A DNA stretch of 64,000 bases from Nitrosomonas aestuarii (GTDB lineage: Bacteria > Pseudomonadota > Gammaproteobacteria > Burkholderiales > Nitrosomonadaceae). Shown here one piece after another: positions 56,811 to 64,000 of the stretch. The notes beneath the pieces were generated by a model. The model had not been told where the DNA came from. It did no database searches and saw only the letters and a program-made list of their open reading frames with translations. Positions within the stretch are counted from its first letter, which is position 1. Each line of letters opens with the position of its first letter. The DNA is taken from assembly GCF_003046585.1 (NCBI RefSeq), contig NZ_QAAE01000002.1, forward strand, positions 1-64,000, given 5' to 3'. A program made the translations under genes and the position numbers.

Positions 56811-58420
56811 GAATGCAGCCATGCGCGGCAACGTGCAAATTCCTGCGCACACCTTGTTTCATGCCAATTCAGAATCCCGGAAATTTTGGTAATGATTTGC
56901 CGCAGTTCCGCTTCTGTTAGTTTTGCAAGAATCAACAGCGGAATGCGCCGGCGCAACAGATCATCCAGATGCACCACCATTTCCTCGGCGGCACAGTGCA
57001 TCAGGTCAGCATCAATGAACGGTGCAGCCGGAATAATACGATGGGCCAAAGCAGGTTGCTGTTTGATACTGTGGAGTATATCAACCGCTTTGCAGCCATG
57101 ACGACGGATTAACCATGTTGCGCTTTCGGGATCGACGCCTGATTGCACGGCTTGTTCCTGTATCGTTTCCGACCAATCGGAAAAATTTTCTTCTATTCCC
57201 TGCGCATGCAGCGGCGTCCACGGAAATAGAAGTCCTTGCGTTGCGCAGGGTGCATCAATATTCAATTCTGCGCAAACCTGATCGACTATCAATGCGGCAT
57301 CCTGACGCGCTGATGTCAATTTCCCGCCGATTGAGTAATGCACACCATTGGCAGCTGTTTTCAACACCCAGTCACGACTAACGGAAGAAGGCGCTGCCGC
57401 AGATGATCCATCTGCATCTTGCCTGTCTTGTTTTAGTACTCGTACGCCGGCAAAGCTGCCGATAATATCTTGCTCCGTCCATGGCGTTTGCAAATAATTA
57501 TTGACCGCACTCAACAAATATGCAATTTCTGACTTTTCAACATTGACCTGATCTAGCGGTCCCAGATAAGGCGTATCGGTTGTGCCCAATAACGTCAGTC
57601 CATACCATGGAATCACAAAAAACACACGCCCATCCGATTGAGCTGTGAGCAGCAAGGCTTCATCCTGGTGCATACCCGGCATAATCAAATGTATGCCCCG
57701 TGTCAGCAGACAATCATCTTTACTGTGGCTATCCGCAGCCACCCAATGGCCTGCCGCATATACGATCTGCCGCGCGTGAACTTGATATTCGCTATTGGTC
57801 AACACATCGTGAATATTTGCGCCCGCTGCCCGCCCCTCGCTTTCCTGCAGGCTTGTCAATCTGCAGTAATTGACGCAGACTGCGCCGGCCTTCATGGCGC
57901 CGCTCACAAGCTCGAGCACCAGACGCGCATCATCGGTTTGCGCATCGGCATAGGTGAAGCCGCCTTTAAGCGACTGATTGTTCAGCCAGGGAAAACGTTC
58001 AGCGAAATGAAGACGATTAAAAAAACGATGCCGCTTCGCCGCCTGCTGTCCAACGGCCAGAAAATCATACAACATTAAGCCAAGTTTCATCCGCAGCAGT
58101 CCAACACGACTCTGCGCATAAACCGGCACCCCGAAGCGCAGCGGCCATACACGATGCGGCGCGACTTTCATCAACATTTCACGTTCCGATAGCGTTTTCC
58201 GAACCAGCTTGAATTCGAACTGCTCCAGATAACGCAAACCGCCATGAATCAACTTGCTGGAAGCCGATGAAGTAGCGCTACCCCAATCACCTTGATCAAT
58301 TAGCGCCACTTTCAATCCCCGCAATGCGGCGTCATATGCGGTCCATGCACCGTAGACACCGCCACCGCATACAAGCAGATCAAACGTCTGATTATATAGC
58401 GGTGAAGGATTGCGTTTCAT
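56807..58420 (-). CDS. glpD: Glycerol-3-phosphate dehydrogenase (FAD)
   Basis: A 537-residue flavoenzyme oxidising glycerol-3-phosphate to dihydroxyacetone phosphate and passing electrons to the quinone pool at the inner membrane. FAD motif LLVCGGGVYGAWTAYDAA at residues 15-32, then GSATSSASSKLIHGGLRYLE, ARQIVYAAGHWVAA, LLGTTDTPYLGP and KLTSARQDA. Stop/start overlaps of 4 bases with both the kinase gene downstream and the GDPD gene upstream show tight coupling. Confidence 0.95.
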   Translation of the reverse strand: MKRNPSPLYNQTFDLLVCGGGVYGAWTAYDAALRGLKVALIDQGDWGSATSSASSKLIHGGLRYLEQFEFKLVRKTLSEREMLMKVAPHRVWPLRFGVPVYAQSRVGLLRMKLGLMLYDFLAVGQQAAKRHRFFNRLHFAERFPWLNNQSLKGGFTYADAQTDDARLVLELVSGAMKAGAVCVNYCRLTSLQESEGRAAGANIHDVLTNSEYQVHARQIVYAAGHWVAADSHSKDDCLLTRGIHLIMPGMHQDEALLLTAQSDGRVFFVIPWYGLTLLGTTDTPYLGPLDQVNVEKSEIAYLLSAVNNYLQTPWTEQDIIGSFAGVRVLKQDRQDADGSSAAAPSSVSRDWVLKTAANGVHYSIGGKLTSARQDAALIVDQVCAELNIDAPCATQGLLFPWTPLHAQGIEENFSDWSETIQEQAVQSGVDPESATWLIRRHGCKAVDILHSIKQQPALAHRIIPAAPFIDADLMHCAAEEMVVHLDDLLRRRIPLLILAKLTEAELRQIITKISGILNWHETRCAQEFARCRAWLHS

Positions 58421-59187
58421 ATGCCGCGCTTCATTGCATCGCGTTTTTCAAGCGCCTTATGCGGCACGTCACTGATGAGAATATCTACATCAAGCTGCAA
58501 TGCTTTGTCGATCTCTTCATCTGTGTTACAGGTATAGACTGCAATACATTTATCCTGCGCGCGCAGCACATCGACCAGCGACTGGTCCAGCATGGCGATA
58601 GGCAGACAAAAACCATATAGAAAGGCACAATCAACCAACGCCTGCTGTACATCTAAGCGGGTATGATGATCATCCAGATTGTAAACCAGCGGTAACAAAG
58701 CGGCCTGCTGATGCGCAAAAATCAGACTGGGCAGGTTGAATGAAGACACCATGATTCGATCATCCGCAACCTTTCCGATTAAATCGAGCGACTGCCGCAT
58801 TTTTTTCTGGTGCCGGGAAACAGATTCCCAATCGCGGTTCTTGATCTCGACCAGCAAACGGCAGCGTTGACGATAATCGTTGAAAAAGGTTTGCAGCGTC
58901 ATAATACCCTCGCTGCCCGCTTGTGGAAAATTCAGTGTTTTTAATTGTGTGAAATCAAAATCATCGATATGTTTGTCAGCAAAGCCTATTTTATCGAGAA
59001 AACGATCATGCCACAGCACCGCCACTTCATCACGGCTTAACTGCACATCGGTTTCGATCCCGTCAATCGCATAGTCCAACGCCTTGTCAAACGCTGCGCG
59101 GGTGTTCTCCATTGCTTCTGTGCTCGCACCACGATGCGCATAGACCAGGCATTTTTCAAATTTCCGATTGGCTGAGCTTGACAACAT
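58417..59187 (-). CDS. Glycerophosphodiester phosphodiesterase
   Basis: A 256-residue metal-dependent phosphodiesterase with no signal peptide, hence cytoplasmic. Active-site residues are in VYAHRGASTEAMENTRAAF (His, Arg and Glu), the Asp/Glu pair of IDGIETDVQLSRD and LWHDRFLDK (second His), then VEIKNRDWES and ISDVPHKAL. It releases glycerol-3-phosphate from glycerophosphodiesters, feeding GlpD next to it. It overlaps glpD by 4 bases and starts 19 bases after the ankyrin gene. Confidence 0.94.
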   Translation of the reverse strand: MLSSSANRKFEKCLVYAHRGASTEAMENTRAAFDKALDYAIDGIETDVQLSRDEVAVLWHDRFLDKIGFADKHIDDFDFTQLKTLNFPQAGSEGIMTLQTFFNDYRQRCRLLVEIKNRDWESVSRHQKKMRQSLDLIGKVADDRIMVSSFNLPSLIFAHQQAALLPLVYNLDDHHTRLDVQQALVDCAFLYGFCLPIAMLDQSLVDVLRAQDKCIAVYTCNTDEEIDKALQLDVDILISDVPHKALEKRDAMKRGI

Positions 59188-59206
59188 ATCAGATCAAATG
59201 CCGGGA

Positions 59207-60409
59207 TTAATTGTCAGCAGCGGATTGCAATAACGCGATAATCGCTTCGTCTTTGGCGATTTCCACAGCCGTCTTACCGCTTTTACTTTTGATTGATGGA
59301 TCGGCATCATGTTCAAGTAACAGCTGCACCGCTTCGGCATGATCATGCAAAGCCGCCCACATCAGCGGCGTCACACCATCATCGTTTTGCAAATTGATTT
59401 GAGCGCCTTTTTCAAGCAAAATCTGCATCACTGGAACATGTCCGTTCTGTGCCGCCAGAATTAACGACGTAAAACCATTTCTGGCTTTATGATCAACATT
59501 GGCTCCATGCTCAATCAGCGCTTGTGCAATTTCTGCGCGACCTATTAAAGCAGCCAATGTCAACGGAGTTGCTTGATTCTGGTCTTCCTGACCGACATTG
59601 GCGCCTTTGGCCAGCAGTGCATTGACGATATCCGCATAACCGTTCTGCGCAGCGACATGCAATGGCGTTGTCTGATTGGCCGCAATCAAATCAACCGGTG
59701 CATTTTTTGCCAGCAGTGCTTGTACAATGGCGGCATGACCGTTACGTGCAGCCATATAAAGTGCAGTCGTTTTGTCGGAAGCCTGCATGTCGATTATTGC
59801 GCCCCTGGCCAGGAGTTTATCAACGATTGACGCACCGCCTTCCAGTGCCGCAATCATCAGCGCCGTCAATTTTTCTTCTGTTTGAAGATTGACATCTGCA
59901 TCCTTTTCCAGCAGCGCGTCAACAGTTCCTTCATAACCGCCCTGTGCGGCAATGATAAGCGCCGAAATACCGTTGGTCGTCTGCAAATCAACTTGAGCAC
60001 CTTTGGCCAGCAATGCTTTAACCACTGCCTCATGGCCATTTTTGGCGGCAACAATCAATGCCGTAGCGCCACCGGTATTCTGTAGATCCAGATGCGCATT
60101 TTTATCCAGCAGCATTTCGACAATATCAAGATGGCCGTACTGCGATGCAACCATCAGCGGGGTGAAGCCTTTTTCATTCTGCAGATCCGGACTCACGCCC
60201 TTATCCAGCAGTTCTTTGACGGTTTTCTCTTTGCCGGAAAATGCGGCTTTTACTAATTCGGTCTGATCGTCAGTCGCACCTATTGCGACCGCACCAGCTG
60301 CATTTTGTTCATATGCAAAACTACCGGCCACCGGTAAAAATAACATGGCCGAAAACAGTGTAAATGACAGTAGTTTTAAATAATGCTTTAATTTTTCGAT
60401 ATAATTCAT
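59207..60409 (-). CDS. Exported ankyrin-repeat protein
   Basis: ATG at 60409 is chosen because it opens a signal peptide (KLLSFTLFSAMLFLPVAGSF); an upstream start at 60472 would bury it. About 400 residues. After a short linker come 10-11 ankyrin repeats of 33 residues, each with the (K/T)xLxxAAxxGH core (GFTPLMVASQYGHLDIVEML, GATALIVAAKNGHEAVVKAL and so on) to the C-terminus. A periplasmic protein-binding scaffold. It lies 19 bases upstream of the phosphodiesterase gene and probably heads that operon. Direct binding partners are unknown. Confidence 0.88.
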   Translation of the reverse strand: MNYIEKLKHYLKLLSFTLFSAMLFLPVAGSFAYEQNAAGAVAIGATDDQTELVKAAFSGKEKTVKELLDKGVSPDLQNEKGFTPLMVASQYGHLDIVEMLLDKNAHLDLQNTGGATALIVAAKNGHEAVVKALLAKGAQVDLQTTNGISALIIAAQGGYEGTVDALLEKDADVNLQTEEKLTALMIAALEGGASIVDKLLARGAIIDMQASDKTTALYMAARNGHAAIVQALLAKNAPVDLIAANQTTPLHVAAQNGYADIVNALLAKGANVGQEDQNQATPLTLAALIGRAEIAQALIEHGANVDHKARNGFTSLILAAQNGHVPVMQILLEKGAQINLQNDDGVTPLMWAALHDHAEAVQLLLEHDADPSIKSKSGKTAVEIAKDEAIIALLQSAADN

Positions 60410-60578
60410 TGCGTGTACCCGTAACTGGTATCTTTTGTTATTAAATTGCTGGAAAAATCCATATGCGTTCAACCCTAAACCGATTATTTTAACCCAGAAT
60501 TCCGGATAAAACGTTCCCTATTAACAGAATTCAAATACAACTATCTATTTTGAATGATTTTTAATTAAAAATTGACCA

Positions 60579-61361
60579 ATGATTGACACTATCATTCCAG
60601 ACTGGCCCGCCCCCGCCCACGTCAAGGGAATGTTCACAACACGTCACGGCGGCGTCAGCAGCGGTCTTCACGGCGCTTATGCAACACTGAACCTGGGCAT
60701 GCATGTCAACGATCATCCAGGGGATGTAGCCATAAACAGAGCATTGCTGCGTAAACACTTGCCCGGTGATCCGCAATGGCTGCAGCAGGTGCATGGCGCC
60801 AATCATGTCTGGATAGGTCAGGCTGGTGCGCTGCCAAGAGACGCTGCTGAGGACAAACAAGGCGATGCCGCGCTGAGCCGTCAATACAACACAGTTTGCG
60901 CAATTATGGTTGCTGATTGTCTGCCGGTTTTTTTGTGCGACACTGCAGGCACCACAGTTGGCGTCGTTCATGCCGGTTGGCGCGGCCTGGCTACCGGTGT
61001 CATTGAACAATCAATCGCCGCCATGCAGATTGAGAGCAATCAACTGATGGCATGGCTCGGACCTGCTATCGGGCCGGATCACTTTGAAGTCGGTGATGAA
61101 GTCAGAACAGCTTTTGTATCACAGGATTCGCATGCAGCACGGGCTTTCATGAGCAATAGAAATTCGGTGGAACATGCAGAAATAAAATGGTTCGCGAATA
61201 TTTTCGAGCTCGCACGGCAGCGCCTGGCATGCGCAGGCGTCACCCGAATTTATGGCGGCGGCATATGCACCTACAGCGATCCCGCGCGTTTTTTTTCTTA
61301 CCGGCGCGACGGCGAAACCGGCCGCATGGCCGCACTCATCTGGCTGGAAAAACCGGCATAA
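60579..61361 (+). CDS. pgeF: Peptidoglycan editing factor PgeF (YfiH, multicopper-oxidase-like)
   Basis: A 260-residue cytoplasmic protein of the PgeF/YfiH family, which cleaves mis-built UDP-MurNAc-L-Ser intermediates. Motifs: TTRHGGVSSG near the start, ALSRQYNTVCAIMVADCLPVF with the metal-binding Cys, GVVHAGWRGLATGVI with the His, LAWLGPAIGPDHFEVGDEV and GGGICTYSDPARFFSYRRD. Older names call it a polyphenol oxidase (laccase). It lies opposite the ankyrin gene with 169 bases between. Confidence 0.92.
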   Translation: MIDTIIPDWPAPAHVKGMFTTRHGGVSSGLHGAYATLNLGMHVNDHPGDVAINRALLRKHLPGDPQWLQQVHGANHVWIGQAGALPRDAAEDKQGDAALSRQYNTVCAIMVADCLPVFLCDTAGTTVGVVHAGWRGLATGVIEQSIAAMQIESNQLMAWLGPAIGPDHFEVGDEVRTAFVSQDSHAARAFMSNRNSVEHAEIKWFANIFELARQRLACAGVTRIYGGGICTYSDPARFFSYRRDGETGRMAALIWLEKPA

Positions 61362-61428
61362 CCGGTCAAATATGTTCATACCGTATGTGAACAGCGTATA
61401 ATCCCGCCTTTCCATTAGATTTCGCTTT

Positions 61429-62229
61429 ATGTCGACGCTTTCCTGGATCATCTTAGCCAGCTTTATCGGTGGGGTACTGAGTCTGATGCTCGCCGCCATG
61501 CTCGCACTCAATGCGCGCACATCATGGGTTTCAAAACTTGTTTCCTTTGCGATCGGCGCGTTACTGGGCGCCGCGTTTCTCAATACCCTGCCTGAAGCAT
61601 TTGAACTTTCAGAAAATCCCACGCAAGTCACTATTCTGGTGTTGTTTGGCATTTTACTGTTTTTTATTCTGGAAAAGCTTGTGTTATGGCGGCACTGTCA
61701 CCTGGAAGACTGCGAAGTACATGACCCGACCCATGCCATAACCACAACTGCCCCTTCATATAACGATCATGATCATGGACGCAGCGGTATGATGATTATG
61801 GTCGGTGACACTTTCCATAATTTTGTCGACGGTATCCTGATCGCCGCTGCATTTATGGTCGATGTACAACTCGGTATCATTACCTCCATCGCCATTATCG
61901 CGCATGAGATCCCGCAGGAGGCCGGCGACTTTATCATTCTGCTCAACTCGGGCTATACACGCCGCATGGCTTTCCTGATGAATCTGTTGTCAAGCTTTGC
62001 AACGCTGATTGGCGGCGTACTTGCCTATTTCATGCTGAATGCACTTGATTTTCTGGTCCTGCCGCTTTTAAGCCTAGCTTCAGCAAGCATGATTTATGTC
62101 GCTCTTTCCGATTTAATCCCCGGCCTGCATAAACGTCCCGAAATCGGCGCGACTGTCCAACAGGTGACCCTGATCATGCTGGGAATCGGCTTGATTTGGA
62201 GCGTAGGATTTTTTGCACACAATCATTGA
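61429..62229 (+). CDS. ZIP-family divalent metal transporter
   Basis: A 266-residue inner-membrane protein with about eight transmembrane segments. The metal path motifs are HNFVDGILIAAAF (HNxxDG, TM4) and HEIPQEAGDF (TM5, Gln replacing the usual second His of HExPHE). A His-rich cytoplasmic loop (HCHLEDCEVHDPTHAI and NDHDHGRSG) lies between TM3 and TM4. ZIP proteins of this GufA-like type import Zn, Fe or Mn. A terminator-like hairpin follows the stop by about 90 bases. Confidence 0.9.
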   Translation: MSTLSWIILASFIGGVLSLMLAAMLALNARTSWVSKLVSFAIGALLGAAFLNTLPEAFELSENPTQVTILVLFGILLFFILEKLVLWRHCHLEDCEVHDPTHAITTTAPSYNDHDHGRSGMMIMVGDTFHNFVDGILIAAAFMVDVQLGIITSIAIIAHEIPQEAGDFIILLNSGYTRRMAFLMNLLSSFATLIGGVLAYFMLNALDFLVLPLLSLASASMIYVALSDLIPGLHKRPEIGATVQQVTLIMLGIGLIWSVGFFAHNH

Positions 62230-62316
62230 AGCATATCAGGTTAAAATCCAGATCATTAAAATAATATACACATCTGTATAAATCCGTTACATGTGTCTGC
62301 CAGGCACAAAACACAT

Positions 62317-62340
62317 GGCGTGCTTTGCGCCTTATTTTTT
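62317..62340 (+). terminator. Rho-independent terminator after the ZIP gene
   Basis: GGCG-TGCTTTG-CGCC followed by TTATTTTTT, a short GC-rich stem with a T-run, 88-111 bases after the ZIP stop. It runs into the 3' end of the convergent methyltransferase gene. A second dyad, CATGTGT (62290-62296) and ACACATG (62311-62317), lies just before it. Confidence 0.5.
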
Positions 62341-63327
62341 GAGCGCCTTAGGATGGGCAGCCGCGTGCCCTGCAGAGTGAACCGCATCTGCCAAATCCTG
62401 CACAGAACCAGCGTACACAATATCCAGTTTCTCATCCGGCAGATGTTTCGAGTCGTTTACATGGCGAACCTGCAGCGAATCCAGCAGCGCATTGAGAGCA
62501 GCGCCGCCCTGATAACTAAAGCGTATGGCAATGCGGTCACCCGCGGCAACAAAAAGCGGCGAAGCAAGTGGAAAAATAATGTATTGCGTATGCCAGTCAG
62601 CCGTGCTGCCCAATTCCAGATTAATAGCCAGTATATGCTTGGTGATAAGCCGTAATGCATTTAGCTGACCACTTTCGTTCATGATGATTTCTCCATCCCA
62701 GTGGCAGGTCTGATTAAATGGATCAGCATAAGACACTGACTGAAAGACTTCGGGATTCCCGAGCGGTTGGCTGCTTTCCTGAATTGAACAAGGATCTTGA
62801 AACAAAATCGTGGGGGCGTAGAAACCCTCAAAATGAAAGTCTTGCTGCACCGGTTGAATCGCCTGAATACTGGCATCCGGTATGAAAACAGGCAGCGGGC
62901 CACCGAATTTTTCCTGATAACGCTTTTTAAACGAGTCGATAACCGGCAGTTGCTTTTCGCGTAACAAGCCGGTGTGCAGCATTTCACAAATCACCACATC
63001 GACCGGTTCCGGCGGCAAATAATGCAGGGCATCCGCCTGGATAACCTCGACCTTATCGCCATGGGTATTTTTTGCAAGAAAATTGCGGGCCGCGGTCACC
63101 AGTTCAGGATTGCGCTCCACACAATAAACTTTTTGCGCTTTCTGTGCTGCAAAAAATGATTGCACGCCGGTACCCCCGCCCAGCTCCAGAACCTTCGCGC
63201 CGGGCTTGACCACCCAATCAATCGCCGCTTTAAAGCCTTTCATTCGGACAGAGTCATTCAACATATTGTAATGGTAATGCAGCGGAATGAACTGGCCGAG
63301 CTCCAGGCTATCAAATTTATTTTGCAT
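62332..63327 (-). CDS. PRMT-like class I SAM methyltransferase
   Basis: The ATG at 63327 follows AGGAG by 5-6 bases and is preferred to a start 29 codons upstream. 331 residues: methyltransferase core with VLELGGGTGVQSFFAA, VYCVERNPELV and the double-E loop CEMLHTGLL, as in arginine methyltransferases, followed by a beta-rich region (LSTADWHTQYIIF) as in the PRMT barrel. Bacterial members have unknown targets. Two genes converge here (ZIP on plus), sharing the terminator region. Confidence 0.75.
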   Translation of the reverse strand: MQNKFDSLELGQFIPLHYHYNMLNDSVRMKGFKAAIDWVVKPGAKVLELGGGTGVQSFFAAQKAQKVYCVERNPELVTAARNFLAKNTHGDKVEVIQADALHYLPPEPVDVVICEMLHTGLLREKQLPVIDSFKKRYQEKFGGPLPVFIPDASIQAIQPVQQDFHFEGFYAPTILFQDPCSIQESSQPLGNPEVFQSVSYADPFNQTCHWDGEIIMNESGQLNALRLITKHILAINLELGSTADWHTQYIIFPLASPLFVAAGDRIAIRFSYQGGAALNALLDSLQVRHVNDSKHLPDEKLDIVYAGSVQDLADAVHSAGHAAAHPKALKK

Positions 63328-63774
63328 ACAGGCTCCTGAATAGTTTGCGCTGCAAATGCAGCGTAGATAATACCGTAAACATTTATTAGCAAAAATCATG
63401 CCGATCGCCTGCATACGATATGATGCCTTGTGTTTTGATTGATCGGCCCATTATTGAATGACGGACGGTGACAACAAACCGGCAAATTTTGCCGCCTTAA
63501 GGATCTAAAAACTTGCCTGAGCGTTTTTGGGAGCTCATTAGCCGAACATTTGCTGTACCTCCACCTCAAACTGTCATTGTCGTGGTATGGAACAATTCCG
63601 GCAAATCCCAGTCGACAGCCACATAATCACTTGATAAATCTGGCTGATAGCAATTAAAATTTTGGTGAAATTTTTTCATGCGGGAAGGGCTGTTAGATTA
63701 ATCTGCCAAATCTACGATACTATATGACCTTCATCAACAAAAAAATATTTTCAACCAATTTAGGGAGCAACAAA
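63328..63774. other. Intergenic region, nothing recognised
   Basis: A 447-base spacer between the divergent methyltransferase and the small membrane protein. A short palindrome AGATTAATCT lies near 63695. No ORF or RNA gene recognised. Confidence 0.4.
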
Positions 63775-63954
63775 ATGGGCATTGAAGTCGGTGGTTTTTT
63801 TGGTCTGATATTGTTGATTCTGAATGTATGGGCTATTGTTAAAGTAGCACAAAGTCATGCAAGTACAGGTACCAAGGTACTGTGGATCGTCCTGATTCTG
63901 TTATTACCTGTGCTTGGCCTGATATTGTGGTTTCTTCTGGGACCAAGTGGATAA
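63775..63954 (+). CDS. Small PLDc_N-domain membrane protein
   Basis: The ATG at 63775 follows AGGGAG by about 6 bases; an in-frame ATG at 63724 has no such site. 59 residues: two transmembrane segments, FFGLILLILNVWAIVKVAQS and WIVLILLLPVLGLILWFLLGP, with the PLDc_N pattern (P-x-x-G-x-x-x-W). Such short proteins resemble the N-terminal membrane part of cardiolipin synthase without its catalytic domain. Function unknown. It is the last feature of the window. Confidence 0.8.
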   Translation: MGIEVGGFFGLILLILNVWAIVKVAQSHASTGTKVLWIVLILLLPVLGLILWFLLGPSG

Positions 63955-64000
63955 AAAGTGAGACTTTACTGCAACCGGAATCGCTTTGACAGCACTCGAT

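Overview
The window reads as chromosomal DNA of a betaproteobacterium, most like an ammonia oxidiser of the Nitrosomonadaceae. This is an inference from gene content and order: MetX next to MetW, a PTS reduced to EIIA/HPr/EI, xthA-pyrE-ampG, and a glycogen cluster holding two GH57 enzymes. No amo, hao or rRNA gene is present to prove it. I see no tRNA, rRNA, CRISPR array or intact insertion sequence.

Layout. 1-3.8 kb: end of an alginate-export-type porin, a PagL-like lipid A deacylase, a glycine-zipper lipoprotein, a YcgR-like PilZ protein and a decayed IS256-type transposase. 3.8-8.7 kb (minus): a Sec-exported Rhs/YD polymorphic toxin with an Imm74-like immunity gene 6 bases behind it. 9-13.2 kb: EIIA-HPr-EI, then metXW. 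13.5-18.5 kb: a SulP anion transporter, an AmpG-like permease overlapping exonuclease III, and divergent pyrE. 18.6-30 kb: envelope and housekeeping genes (DUF4124 protein, AstE/ASPA-like deacylase, GCS2 ligase, TatT-like TPR protein, Sel1-SLT lytic transglycosylase, DUF3750 protein, SWIM-SNF2 helicase, Dtd). 30-37.7 kb: a looser accessory stretch (FMN reductase, DoxX, small secreted proteins, ADP-ribosylglycohydrolase-like protein, O-methyltransferase, SRPBCC protein, DUF488, lipoprotein, methyltransferase fossil).

37.7-48.5 kb is the metabolic core: glgB diverges from glgC-GH57-GH57-pgi-glgA. Together these cover glucose-6-phosphate entry, ADP-glucose formation, chain elongation, branching and glucan remodelling. 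48.8-55.1 kb: a degenerate LpxK homologue, Lnt, LysS, XerD and Ogt. 55.4-60.4 kb (minus): a tight operon of an exported ankyrin protein, glycerophosphodiesterase, GlpD and a GlpK-like kinase, which would take glycerophosphodiesters to dihydroxyacetone phosphate. 60.6-64 kb: PgeF, a ZIP metal transporter, a PRMT-like methyltransferase and a small PLDc_N membrane protein.

The best candidates for new biology are the Rhs toxin tail with its immunity gene, the LpxK paralogue that has lost its catalytic motifs, the ADP-ribosylglycohydrolase lacking its metal-binding aspartates, the ankyrin-GDPD-GlpD-kinase operon, and the GCS2-ligase/deacylase pair. Coordinates and motifs were read by eye from the sequence. 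Family names come from motif recognition, not from database searches.
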